Assembly: GCA_031285975.1 (NCBI GenBank)
Contig: JAITVE010000286.1
Location: 1 to 7,943, forward strand
DNA length: 7,943 nucleotides
Direction: 5' to 3'
Origin: Candidatus Adiutrix sp.
GTDB lineage: Bacteria > Desulfobacterota > Desulfarculia > Adiutricales > Adiutricaceae
Shown here: piece by piece, positions 1 through 6,263 of the stretch
Layout: each line of letters starts with the position of its first letter
Numbering within the stretch: the stretch's first letter is position 1
Made by a program: the position numbers and the translations under genes
Notes under the pieces: generated by a model
What the model was told of the DNA's origin: nothing
The model's input: the letters and a program-made list of their open reading frames with translations, nothing else
Database searches by the model: none

Positions 1-2
1 AT

Positions 3-160
3 GTTATAAGAAAAATAATAGAATCTGGAATGCTTGAAGTAAAGGGAAAATTAGAAGAAACTTTACCACAATATTTATTAGATACATACAATTTAAGAGA
101 TATAAACAGTGCAATCTCAGAAATACATTTTCCAGAAAATTTTGAACAATTTAATAGAAA
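3..160 (+). CDS. recG: RecG helicase internal fragment (foreign, AT-rich; both ends missing)
   Basis: The frame starting at base 3 is open from the window edge and encodes about 52 residues resembling the stretch of RecG between the wedge domain and the first helicase domain. Recognisable pieces are RKIIESG, then LPQYLLDTYNL, then the family hallmark IHFPENFEQFNR. In RecG this hallmark is normally followed by an A-x-x-R-x-x-x-EEL stretch. Here the match stops at about base 157-160 and the frame runs into unrelated sequence until a stop near 344. RecG is an ATP-dependent DNA translocase that remodels stalled forks and Holliday junctions, but this piece contains no helicase motif and cannot act alone. 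The codons are strongly A/T-ended (aaa, tta, ata, gaa), unlike every other gene in the window, and suggest a low-GC donor such as a clostridial, fusobacterial or spirochaete genome. The assignment rests on recalled family motifs, not an alignment. Confidence 0.7.
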
Positions 161-175
161 CTTGGCCGGAATTAA
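150..175. other. Chimeric junction between AT-rich and GC-rich DNA
   Basis: Left of this point the DNA is roughly 70% A+T and codes for a RecG piece in the frame of base 3. Right of it the DNA is GC-rich and codes for a radical SAM protein in the frame of base 1. The two recognisable proteins meet within about 25 bases and lie in different frames, so the join makes no in-frame fusion. No repeat, integrase site or insertion-sequence end is visible at the join. The simplest reading is a chimera made during assembly or DNA amplification. A real rearrangement or transfer boundary cannot be excluded from sequence alone. The exact breakpoint is uncertain because about 15-20 bases fit either side. 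Confidence 0.75.
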
Positions 176-2679
176 AGAAGGTGGAACACCCGGGCCGCTA
201 CCTAGGCGGCGAACTGGAAGCCCGCCCGAACGAGGCCCCCGATGCCAATGGCCGCCTTCTGCGGGTGGCTTTGGCCTTTGCCGACGTTTACGAAATAGCC
301 CACGGCCACTTGGGCCACAAAATCCTTTACAGCCTGATAAATGAACGGGCCGGTTTATCGGCCGAGCGCGTCTATGCCCCCTGGCCGGACTGGGAGCGGG
401 TGCTGCGGGAAAAATCGCGCCTATTGGAAAGCCTGGAAAGCCGCCGCCCCTTAATAGATTTCGATTTGGTTGGTTTTTCCCTGCAATACGAACTGGGTTA
501 CACCAACATCTTGAACATGCTGGAAATGGGCGGCATCCCAATTTTGGCCGCCGACCGTACGGATTCCATGCCCTTGGTGGCCGCCGGGGGCCCGGGGGCT
601 TACAACCCCGAACCGCTGGCCGATTTTTTCGATATTTTTTTCTTGGGTGACGCCGAGCATTCTTTTGCCCTAGATTTGGAAATTATTAAAGAGTGGAAAG
701 CCGAAGGCACCCCCAAAAGCGCCCTGTGGGAACGCTTGGCGGGCCGGGAGGGCATCTACATCCCCTCACTTTTCAAGCCCCATTACACAGCGGAAGGCCG
801 TTTTAAAAGCCTTGAACCATTGCTTCAAGGCTACACCAAAGTGCGGCGGGCGGCAGTGGCCAGCCTCAACAGCGCCCCCTTCCCCTGCCAACAAATAACG
901 CCGCTCATAAAACCAGTTCACGACCGGGTGGTGGTGGAAATAGGGCGCGGGTGCAGCCGGGGCTGCCGCTTTTGCCAGGCGGGCTACATCTACCGCCCGG
1001 TACGGGAGCGCCGCCAGGCCACCATTATGGACTTGGCCAAGAAAAATTTACAGTCCAGCGGGCAGGACGAGGTTTCCTTCCTGTCGCTCTCGGCCGGGGA
1101 TCATACGGAAATCGCGCCCCTGGTGTCCGGCTTTATGGACGAATACGCGGCCCAGACCGTGGCCCTGTCCCTGCCGTCCCTGCGGGTCAAGAGTTTATCC
1201 GGCCACCTGGCCCGGCAGATACGGCGGGTGCGCAAAACGGGGTTCACCCTGGCCCCTGACGCCGGGACGCAGCGGCTCCGGCAGGTCATAAATAAACACT
1301 TGACCGACGACGACCTGATGGCGGCGGCGGAAACGGCCTGCTCCCTGGGCTGGCGGTCGCTCAAACTCTATTTTATGGTGGGCCTGCCCACAGAGACCGA
1401 CGACGATTTGGCGGGCATTGCCGACCTGACCCGGCGGCTGAAACGGGCCAGCCGGGTGCAGCTCAACCTGGGGGTGGCCCACTTCACCCCCAAGGCCCAC
1501 ACGCCTTTTCAGTGGCACCCGGCCTCAAGCGCTGCCACTATCAGCGACCGCCTCTTTAAGGTGAAGGATTTGACCAAGGCGCCGGGCCTGGCCCCCAAGT
1601 GGAACGCGCCGGGGGCCTCGTGGGTGGAATCGATTCTGGCGCGCGGCGACCGCCGCCTGGGGCCGGTGCTGGAAAAGGTGTTCCGGGCCGGGGCCCGTTT
1701 CGAGGCCTGGGGCGACCGCTTTGATCCCCGCTTGTGGGTGGAGGCCCTGGCCTCCGAGAATTTAGCGGAAGAAGTGCTGCTGAACCCCTTCGCGCCCGGC
1801 GACGCCCTGCCCTACGGCCACCTGTTCGCCGGGGTGCGGGAGAAATTTTTGCTGGACGAACTGGACAAAGCCCAGCGCGGTGAAACCACTCCCGACTGCC
1901 GCTGGAGCGACTGCCACAGCTGCGAGGCCTGCAAAGGGGCTTTGATCGACCTGGCCCGCCGCGACCCCGCCCCGCAAAGCGATGGCGACATGACCGCCAC
2001 TGAGGCTACCGAAGTCCGCTCAAAGCGGCCCGCGCCCCCGGCCAGGGAAAAAAATCTGCCGGGCGCGGTGTATTTAGTCAACTTCCAGAAGGGCGGGCGG
2101 GCCGCGTATCTGGGGCATTTGGAACTGGTGGAGCTTTTCAAGCGGGCCTTTCGCCGGGCGGGGATACGCCTGAACGTGACCGAGGGTTTTCATCCGCAGC
2201 CCAAAATCTCCTTCCTCACGGCCCTGCCCCTGGGGGTGACCAGCGAGGACGAATATGTGAAAGTGGTGGCGGCCGATTTTATGTCGGCGGACGAACTGGC
2301 CGCCCGCCTGGCCGGGCAGCTGCCCGAGGACGTGAAAATCAGCGGGGCCCGGATGCTGCCCCCCCACCGCGCCAAGGTGCAGCCCGAGGCCGTGGTCTGG
2401 CAAATGACCTGCGGCCAGGCGGTTTTCCCGCTGGGGGCCGCGCCGCAGATGAAGGCCCTTTTGGTGCAGCCCGACAAAAAAGGCGGGAGCCGCGAATACC
2501 GGCTGGGCGAGTTCATCACGGCGGCTGAAGCCACGGCGGAGAATGTGGCGCTGGTCACTATTAAACTTGGCCTGGACGGCACGCCCAAACCCTGGGCGGC
2601 GGCTGAGGCCCTTTGGGGTTTGGAAGCGGGCTCGCTGTCGGGCGTGCTGCGGAAAATGAAAACGGTGCTGGCCGAATAA
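157..2679 (+). CDS. B12-binding-type radical SAM protein with C-terminal DUF2344 domain (TIGR03960/TIGR03936 type), 5' end lost
   Basis: Residue numbers count from an in-frame ATG at base 109. That ATG lies in the foreign RecG DNA and is not the native start, so the true N-terminus is missing, probably by only a few residues. The native protein is recognisable from about 157-180 (HPGRYLGGE). Domain order: an N-terminal B12-binding-like Rossmann region at about 60-230 (FSLQYELGYTN near 123, AGGPGAYNPEP near 159); a radical SAM core from about 270 with C282-x3-C286-x2-C289 for the 4Fe-4S cluster that cleaves S-adenosylmethionine; a second cysteine group C597-x4-C602-x2-C605-x2-C608; and a DUF2344 domain from about 652 to 856 (GHLELVELFKRAFRRAG, EGFHPQPKISF). 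The length is normal for this fused family. The substrate is unknown. Linkage to an RNase E/G gene 26 bp downstream suggests a role in RNA or translation, which is inference. Family assignment is confident; function is not. Confidence 0.9.
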   Translation, partial: ETWPELKKVEHPGRYLGGELEARPNEAPDANGRLLRVALAFADVYEIAHGHLGHKILYSLINERAGLSAERVYAPWPDWERVLREKSRLLESLESRRPLIDFDLVGFSLQYELGYTNILNMLEMGGIPILAADRTDSMPLVAAGGPGAYNPEPLADFFDIFFLGDAEHSFALDLEIIKEWKAEGTPKSALWERLAGREGIYIPSLFKPHYTAEGRFKSLEPLLQGYTKVRRAAVASLNSAPFPCQQITPLIKPVHDRVVVEIGRGCSRGCRFCQAGYIYRPVRERRQATIMDLAKKNLQSSGQDEVSFLSLSAGDHTEIAPLVSGFMDEYAAQTVALSLPSLRVKSLSGHLARQIRRVRKTGFTLAPDAGTQRLRQVINKHLTDDDLMAAAETACSLGWRSLKLYFMVGLPTETDDDLAGIADLTRRLKRASRVQLNLGVAHFTPKAHTPFQWHPASSAATISDRLFKVKDLTKAPGLAPKWNAPGASWVESILARGDRRLGPVLEKVFRAGARFEAWGDRFDPRLWVEALASENLAEEVLLNPFAPGDALPYGHLFAGVREKFLLDELDKAQRGETTPDCRWSDCHSCEACKGALIDLARRDPAPQSDGDMTATEATEVRSKRPAPPAREKNLPGAVYLVNFQKGGRAAYLGHLELVELFKRAFRRAGIRLNVTEGFHPQPKISFLTALPLGVTSEDEYVKVVAADFMSADELAARLAGQLPEDVKISGARMLPPHRAKVQPEAVVWQMTCGQAVFPLGAAPQMKALLVQPDKKGGSREYRLGEFITAAEATAENVALVTIKLGLDGTPKPWAAAEALWGLEAGSLSGVLRKMKTVLAE

Positions 2680-2705
2680 GCGCTCTGGTCACGGAAATGT
2701 AAAAA

Positions 2706-4271
2706 ATGACTTCGGAACTCATTATAAATTATAGGCCCTACGAAACCAGGGTGGCGTTTTTAGAAAACGGCACCTTAGTGGAATTCCAAGTGGAGCGCGG
2801 CGCCCAGGGGGCCGGGCTGCTGGGCAATATTTATCGGGGCCGGGTCATCCGGGTGCTGCCGGGTATGCAGGCCGCCTTTGTGGACATCGGCCTGGAAAAA
2901 GCCGCCTTCCTCTATGTGGACGACCTCTCCGAGCAGCCCGAGGATTTTGAAAAACGCCTCGGCTCCACGCCCGGTCGCCATGAGGCCGATTTCGCGCCCC
3001 ACCCGGCCGAGCCCCACGATGACGAGGGCGAGGCCCACCGCCGGGAATCCGCCGCGCCCTCCCCGCCCATCGAAACCCTGCTCAGCGAGGGGCAGGAAAT
3101 CTTAGTGCAGATATCCAAGGAACCCATCGGGCAGAAGGGGGCGCGGGTGACCACCCACATATCGCTCCCCAGCCGCCGCCTGGTGCTCATGCCCACCATG
3201 ACCCACCTGGGGGTCAGCCGCCGCATTGAGGACGAGGACGAGCGCCGCCGCCTCAAGGAAGTGCTGGAAAACTTGGGCCATCAGCACGGCTTCATCGCCC
3301 GCACCGCCTCGGAGGGGGCCACGGCCTTTGAACTTCAGGCCGAGGCCAAATTCCTGGTGCAGCTGTGGCAGCGCATTATGGACGACAGCCGCCGCCAGTC
3401 CGCGCCCTCCCGCATTCACCAGGAATTGGACGCCACCCTCAAGGCCGTGCGCGACAATTTCACGGAAAACATCGACCGCCTGGTCATCGACCACCAGGGG
3501 CAGTTTGAGGCGGTGCAAAAGTTTTTGGAAACCTTTTCCCCCAACCTGGCCGGGGGGCTGGAACTGTATACCGGCAGCGAGCCCATTTTCCACGCCTGGG
3601 GGGTGGAGACCGAACTGGCCCGCGCCCTGAGCAAAAAAGTCTGGCTGAAAAGCGGCGGCTATGTGGTCATTGAATCCACCGAGGCCCTGACCGTGGTGGA
3701 CGTGAACACGGGCCGCTACGTGGGCCGCCACAATCTTGAGGAAACCATTCTCAAGACCAATATGGAGGCGGTGAAGGAAATCGCCTACCAGCTGCGCCTG
3801 CGGAACATCGGCGGCCTCATTGTCATTGACTTCATTGACATGGAAAAGGAAACCAACCGCGAGCGCGTCTTTACGGCCCTCAAAGACAGCCTGCGCCGCG
3901 ACAAGGGCCGCACCAAAGTGCTGCCCATGAGCGAACTGGGCCTCATTGAAATGACCCGCAAGCGCACCAAGGAAAACATCGACCGTTTTTTGCGCGAACC
4001 TTGCTTCTATTGCCAGGGTCAGGGCTTTCTGCTGTCCCGCACCTCGGTCTGCCACGAGTCCTTTCTCGACCTGGAACTCCAGGCCAGCGAAAACCCCCAC
4101 GGCCGCCTGAAACTCACCGTCCACCCCCAAATCAGGGACTTGATTCTGGACGAAGGGCGGGCGGGCCTGGAAGATTTGGAAAGGCGGCTGGGGCGCACCA
4201 TTATCATTAAAGCCGACGAGACTTTGCACCTGGAAGCCCACGTGGTTGAAATTCTCCCCAGCGCGGGGTAA
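2706..4271 (+). CDS. rng: Ribonuclease G (Rne/Rng family endoribonuclease)
   Basis: This is a 521-residue cytoplasmic single-strand-specific endoribonuclease of the RNase E/G family, which matures rRNA and initiates mRNA decay. The N-terminus (MTSELIINYRPYETRVAFLENG) matches E. coli RNase G closely and fixes the start. The upstream ribosome site is weak (GGAA at 2693-2696). The S1 domain opens with GNIYRGRVIRVLPGMQAAFVDIG near 40-60. It is interrupted at about residues 75-121 by an acidic, proline-rich, low-complexity loop, some 28 residues longer than in E. coli RNase G. The catalytic Mg-binding aspartates are D332 (VVDVNTGRYVG) and D375 (IDFIDM), 43 residues apart as in E. coli RNase E (D303/D346). 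The Zn-link cysteines C433 and C436 (EPCFYCQGQG) are also at the expected spacing. There is no long C-terminal scaffold, so it is RNase G-like, not full RNase E. It is probably co-transcribed with the radical SAM gene upstream. Confidence 0.96.
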   Translation: MTSELIINYRPYETRVAFLENGTLVEFQVERGAQGAGLLGNIYRGRVIRVLPGMQAAFVDIGLEKAAFLYVDDLSEQPEDFEKRLGSTPGRHEADFAPHPAEPHDDEGEAHRRESAAPSPPIETLLSEGQEILVQISKEPIGQKGARVTTHISLPSRRLVLMPTMTHLGVSRRIEDEDERRRLKEVLENLGHQHGFIARTASEGATAFELQAEAKFLVQLWQRIMDDSRRQSAPSRIHQELDATLKAVRDNFTENIDRLVIDHQGQFEAVQKFLETFSPNLAGGLELYTGSEPIFHAWGVETELARALSKKVWLKSGGYVVIESTEALTVVDVNTGRYVGRHNLEETILKTNMEAVKEIAYQLRLRNIGGLIVIDFIDMEKETNRERVFTALKDSLRRDKGRTKVLPMSELGLIEMTRKRTKENIDRFLREPCFYCQGQGFLLSRTSVCHESFLDLELQASENPHGRLKLTVHPQIRDLILDEGRAGLEDLERRLGRTIIIKADETLHLEAHVVEILPSAG

Positions 4272-4335
4272 AATGGCTTTCCAATGACGGGGGCGCACGG
4301 GCGTTTTCGGCGCAGCCGCCCCGATTATGACTATT

Positions 4336-4338
4336 AGG
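4336..4338 (+). promoter_or_regulatory. Weak Shine-Dalgarno site supporting the GTG start of secB
   Basis: An AGG lies 8 bases before the GTG at 4347, within the sequence TTAGGTTAAA. The alternative starts at 4377 and 4383 (ATG GCC ATG) have no purine-rich stretch at a usable distance. GTG at 4347 is therefore preferred, though the signal is short. Confidence 0.4.
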
Positions 4339-4346
4339 TTAAAACT

Positions 4347-4799
4347 GTGGATACCAGCACTATATCAAACGTAGACATGGCCATGCTGCGCCTCGTGAAA
4401 AGTTCCTTCGAGATTCGGACGACCCAGATTGAGGACGACCGGGTGTTTATCAACGTGTCCCTGGAGAACGACGGCGAGTTTTTCGAAGGCGGCCGCCGGG
4501 CCCATTTCCTGCAAAAATTTTCCACCGGCACCCAGCCCAGCAACCCCTTTGTGCTGGAAGTGCGCTTCGGGGCCGTGTTTTTGCTGAACCCGCCGCCGCT
4601 GCCGCTGGAACGGCCCTATTACGTGCGGAAAGTCTTTCCCCAGCTGGTTTTCCCCTATTTGCGGGAATATGTGGCCGAGACCACCCGGCGCGGCGGCTTC
4701 ACCCCCCTGGTGCTCAACCACAACATCCTCAATTTCGACGACGATTTCGACGCCTCCGCCGGACGAACCGCGCCGGAAGGCCCCCAAACGGTGCACTAA
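4347..4799 (+). CDS. secB: Protein-export chaperone SecB
   Basis: This 150-residue protein is close to the usual SecB length (155 in E. coli). SecB is a cytosolic tetramer that keeps outer-membrane and periplasmic precursors unfolded and hands them to SecA at the SecYEG translocon. The best evidence is the C-terminal half: FVLEVRFGAVFLL (near residues 70-82) corresponds to the SecB core strand, and LVFPYLREYVAETTRRGGF (F102, P103, Y104, R106, E107) matches the signature NILFPYARE...SRGTFP. PLVLNHNILNF then aligns with the PQLNLAPVNF tail of E. coli SecB. The N-terminal half is more divergent. The start is taken as GTG at 4347, which has an AGG at 8 bases; ATGs at 4377 or 4383 would shorten it by 10 or 12 residues. 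It lies 75 bp after rng and one base before waaA. A SecB-like chaperone of a toxin-antitoxin system was considered, but no toxin or antitoxin gene is adjacent. Confidence 0.85.
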   Translation: MDTSTISNVDMAMLRLVKSSFEIRTTQIEDDRVFINVSLENDGEFFEGGRRAHFLQKFSTGTQPSNPFVLEVRFGAVFLLNPPPLPLERPYYVRKVFPQLVFPYLREYVAETTRRGGFTPLVLNHNILNFDDDFDASAGRTAPEGPQTVH

Positions 4800-4800
4800 C

Positions 4801-6096
4801 GTGCTGCGGCGGCTCTACAGCCTGGCGGCTGATGTGGCCGGGCCCCCGCTGGCGCTGGCTGCGGCCCTCAAGGGCCGCTTCGGCGGCCGCTGGCGGGCGC
4901 AGCTTGGTCTGCGCCTCTACCCGGCCCGGCTGCCCCATCGCCCCCGCCTGTGGTTTCACGGGGCCTCGGTGGGTGAGGCCCGTTCGGCGGGCGCGGTGAT
5001 CCGGGCCCTCCTGGCCCGGCGGCCGGATGCGGAAATTTTTCTCAGCGTCGGCACCCCGGCGGGCCTGAAAGCCGCTGAAGACGTTTTCGCGGACGAGCGC
5101 CGCGTCACGGTCATTGCCCCGCCGCTGGATTTCTGGGCCTCGCCCCGCCGGGCCCTGAGCCGGATGCGGCCCGACGCCCTCATCATCCTGGAAACGGAAT
5201 TGTGGCCGAACCTGATTTATGAAACGCGCCGGGCCGGGGTGAAACTCGTGCTGGCCGCCGCCCGCCTGAGCGAACGCTCCTTTAAGCGCTACCGCCTGGT
5301 GAGCGGCTTCACGGCCCGGATGCTGGAATCCTTTGACCTCATCGCGCCTTCGGGCTCGAAAGAAGCGGAGTTGTACCAGGCCCTCGGGGCCCCGCCCAAA
5401 CGGCTGAAAATCCTGGGCAGCCCCAAATTCGACAATCTTTTGGCAGAGGCCCAGAGCCCGGATTTTGAGGCCCGCCGCTTGGCCTGGGCCGAAAAGCTGG
5501 GGAGGACGGACAACGCCGAGCCCCTGATTGTGGCCGGTTCCACCCACCCCGGCGAGGAAGAAATTCTGCTGGCGGCTTTCAAAAATTTGGAACAGCCCGC
5601 TACGTTGCTCATAGCGCCGCGCCATCTGGGCCGGACGCCCGAAGCGTTGAAACTGGCGCAAAGCGCGGGGCTGGAAGCCGCCCTGGCCAGCGGCGGCGGG
5701 GCGGCTTCGGCGCGGGTCATTGTCCTGGATACCGTGGGGCAGCTTCCCGTGCTCTATGCCCTGGCCGACGCGGCCATAGTGGGCGGCAGCCTGCGGGCCG
5801 GCCTGGCCGGGCACAACCCCCTGGAACCGGCGGCTGTGGCCCGCCCGATTCTCTTCGGCCCCTGGATGTCCAGCTTCGCCCGCGAGGCCGCCGGTCTGCT
5901 CGAATGCGGCGGCGCGGTGGAGGTTCAGCCCGAAACTCTGGCCACGGCATTGAATACTATACTCCGCGACAATGAAAAAAAACGCCGCATGGGCGAGGCC
6001 GCCCGCGCCTCTCTGGCCGCCCGCCCCAAAGCCGCCCCGGCCCTGGCCGAGGCCGTGCTGGAATTGCTGGCGGCAGACAGCCCGGCAAGTGAATAA
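4801..6096 (+). CDS. waaA: 3-deoxy-D-manno-octulosonic acid (Kdo) transferase
   Basis: This is a 431-residue inner-membrane-associated GT-B glycosyltransferase (GT30) that moves Kdo from CMP-Kdo to the lipid A precursor, an essential step in LPS core synthesis. The GTG start at 4801 gives VLRRLYSLAADVAGPPLALAAAL, which parallels the hydrophobic N-terminal anchor of E. coli WaaA (MLELLYTALLYLIQP). Longer in-frame starts such as 4669 would lie inside secB and add arginine/proline-rich nonsense. Visible motifs are HGASVGEA with the presumed catalytic base E59 (E60 in E. coli), ETELWPN at 131-137, GSTHPGEE at 246-253, PRHLGRTPE, and the CMP-Kdo-binding signature GGSL...GHNPLEPAA with H338 and E342. 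It starts one base after the secB stop and has no Shine-Dalgarno at a usable distance (GGAAGG ends 20 bases away), so translation is probably coupled to secB. Whether it adds one Kdo or more cannot be told from the sequence. Confidence 0.95.
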   Translation: MLRRLYSLAADVAGPPLALAAALKGRFGGRWRAQLGLRLYPARLPHRPRLWFHGASVGEARSAGAVIRALLARRPDAEIFLSVGTPAGLKAAEDVFADERRVTVIAPPLDFWASPRRALSRMRPDALIILETELWPNLIYETRRAGVKLVLAAARLSERSFKRYRLVSGFTARMLESFDLIAPSGSKEAELYQALGAPPKRLKILGSPKFDNLLAEAQSPDFEARRLAWAEKLGRTDNAEPLIVAGSTHPGEEEILLAAFKNLEQPATLLIAPRHLGRTPEALKLAQSAGLEAALASGGGAASARVIVLDTVGQLPVLYALADAAIVGGSLRAGLAGHNPLEPAAVARPILFGPWMSSFAREAAGLLECGGAVEVQPETLATALNTILRDNEKKRRMGEAARASLAARPKAAPALAEAVLELLAADSPASE

Positions 6097-6114
6097 TTAA
6101 AGCTACCCCGATTC

Positions 6115-6198
6115 CGTCATTCCGGCGAAGGCCGGAACCCATGCCTTTCCGCAGCGCCGGCCAGAAAGGCACAGGCCCCGGCCTTCGCCGGGGTGACG
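6115..6198. repeat. Inverted pair of 35-nt REP-like palindromes
   Basis: Two 35-nt units, 6115-6149 and 6164-6198, face each other across a 14-nt spacer. Reading unit 2 on the opposite strand, 29 of 35 positions match unit 1. Each unit folds on its own into a perfect 7-bp stem with a 4-nt loop: TTCCGGC-GAAG-GCCGGAA at 6120-6137 and CCCCGGC-CTTC-GCCGGGG at 6176-6193. Four of the differences between units (TT/AA versus CC/GG) are paired changes that keep both small stems intact. The whole 84 bp can also fold into one long imperfect hairpin. Units of the form CGTCA-x2-CCGGCGAAGGCCGG are, to my recollection, common dispersed intergenic repeats in Proteobacteria. Lying between waaA and the GH31 gene, the pair could act as a transcription terminator, an RNA-stabilising structure, or a non-autonomous mobile repeat. 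No run of T follows it, so a classical intrinsic terminator is less likely. Confidence 0.88.
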
Positions 6199-6252
6199 AG
6201 CAAGAATACGAACCTTACGCGACAGCATCAGGTACAAAGTCTCAGAAAATCC

Positions 6253-6258
6253 AGGAGG
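6253..6258 (+). promoter_or_regulatory. Strong Shine-Dalgarno site of the GH31 gene
   Basis: A full AGGAGG lies 5 bases before the ATG at 6264. It is the strongest ribosome-binding site in the window and fixes the start, which is followed directly by a good signal peptide. No convincing -35/-10 promoter pair is visible in the 65 bases between the palindrome pair and this ATG. Confidence 0.85.
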
Positions 6259-6263
6259 CCCCC

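Noticed and set aside
109..156. N-terminal extension of the radical SAM protein starting at the ATG at 109
   Set aside because: These bases encode RecG residues in another frame, and the extension has no resemblance to the radical SAM family N-terminus. It is a by-product of the chimeric junction.
30..344. A RecG-derived reading frame continuing to 344 as a real fusion protein
   Set aside because: After about base 160 it reads the radical SAM gene out of frame and becomes arginine/proline-rich low-complexity sequence.
3102..4298. 398-codon open frame on the minus strand opposite rng
   Set aside because: It is a shadow frame caused by the GC-rich codon bias of rng, which has all catalytic residues conserved. 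The antisense translation shows no recognisable domain.
4290..4322. Possible hairpin or terminator between rng and secB (GGGGCG pairing with CGCCCC)
   Set aside because: The stem is 6 bp with a 21-base loop, several competing folds exist, and no T-run follows. It is not distinguishable from chance in such GC-rich DNA.
4669..4800. Longer waaA starting inside secB
   Set aside because: The added residues are low-complexity and encoded by out-of-frame secB. The GTG at 4801 aligns with the family's hydrophobic N-terminus.
4729..5814. 361-codon open frame on the minus strand opposite waaA
   Set aside because: It mirrors a clearly coding waaA, is rich in Gly, Gln and Arg without family motifs, and extends into secB.
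6199..6252. Promoter for the GH31 gene
   Set aside because: No -35/-10 pair with acceptable spacing could be found. Short A/T-rich pieces such as TACAAA lack a partner.
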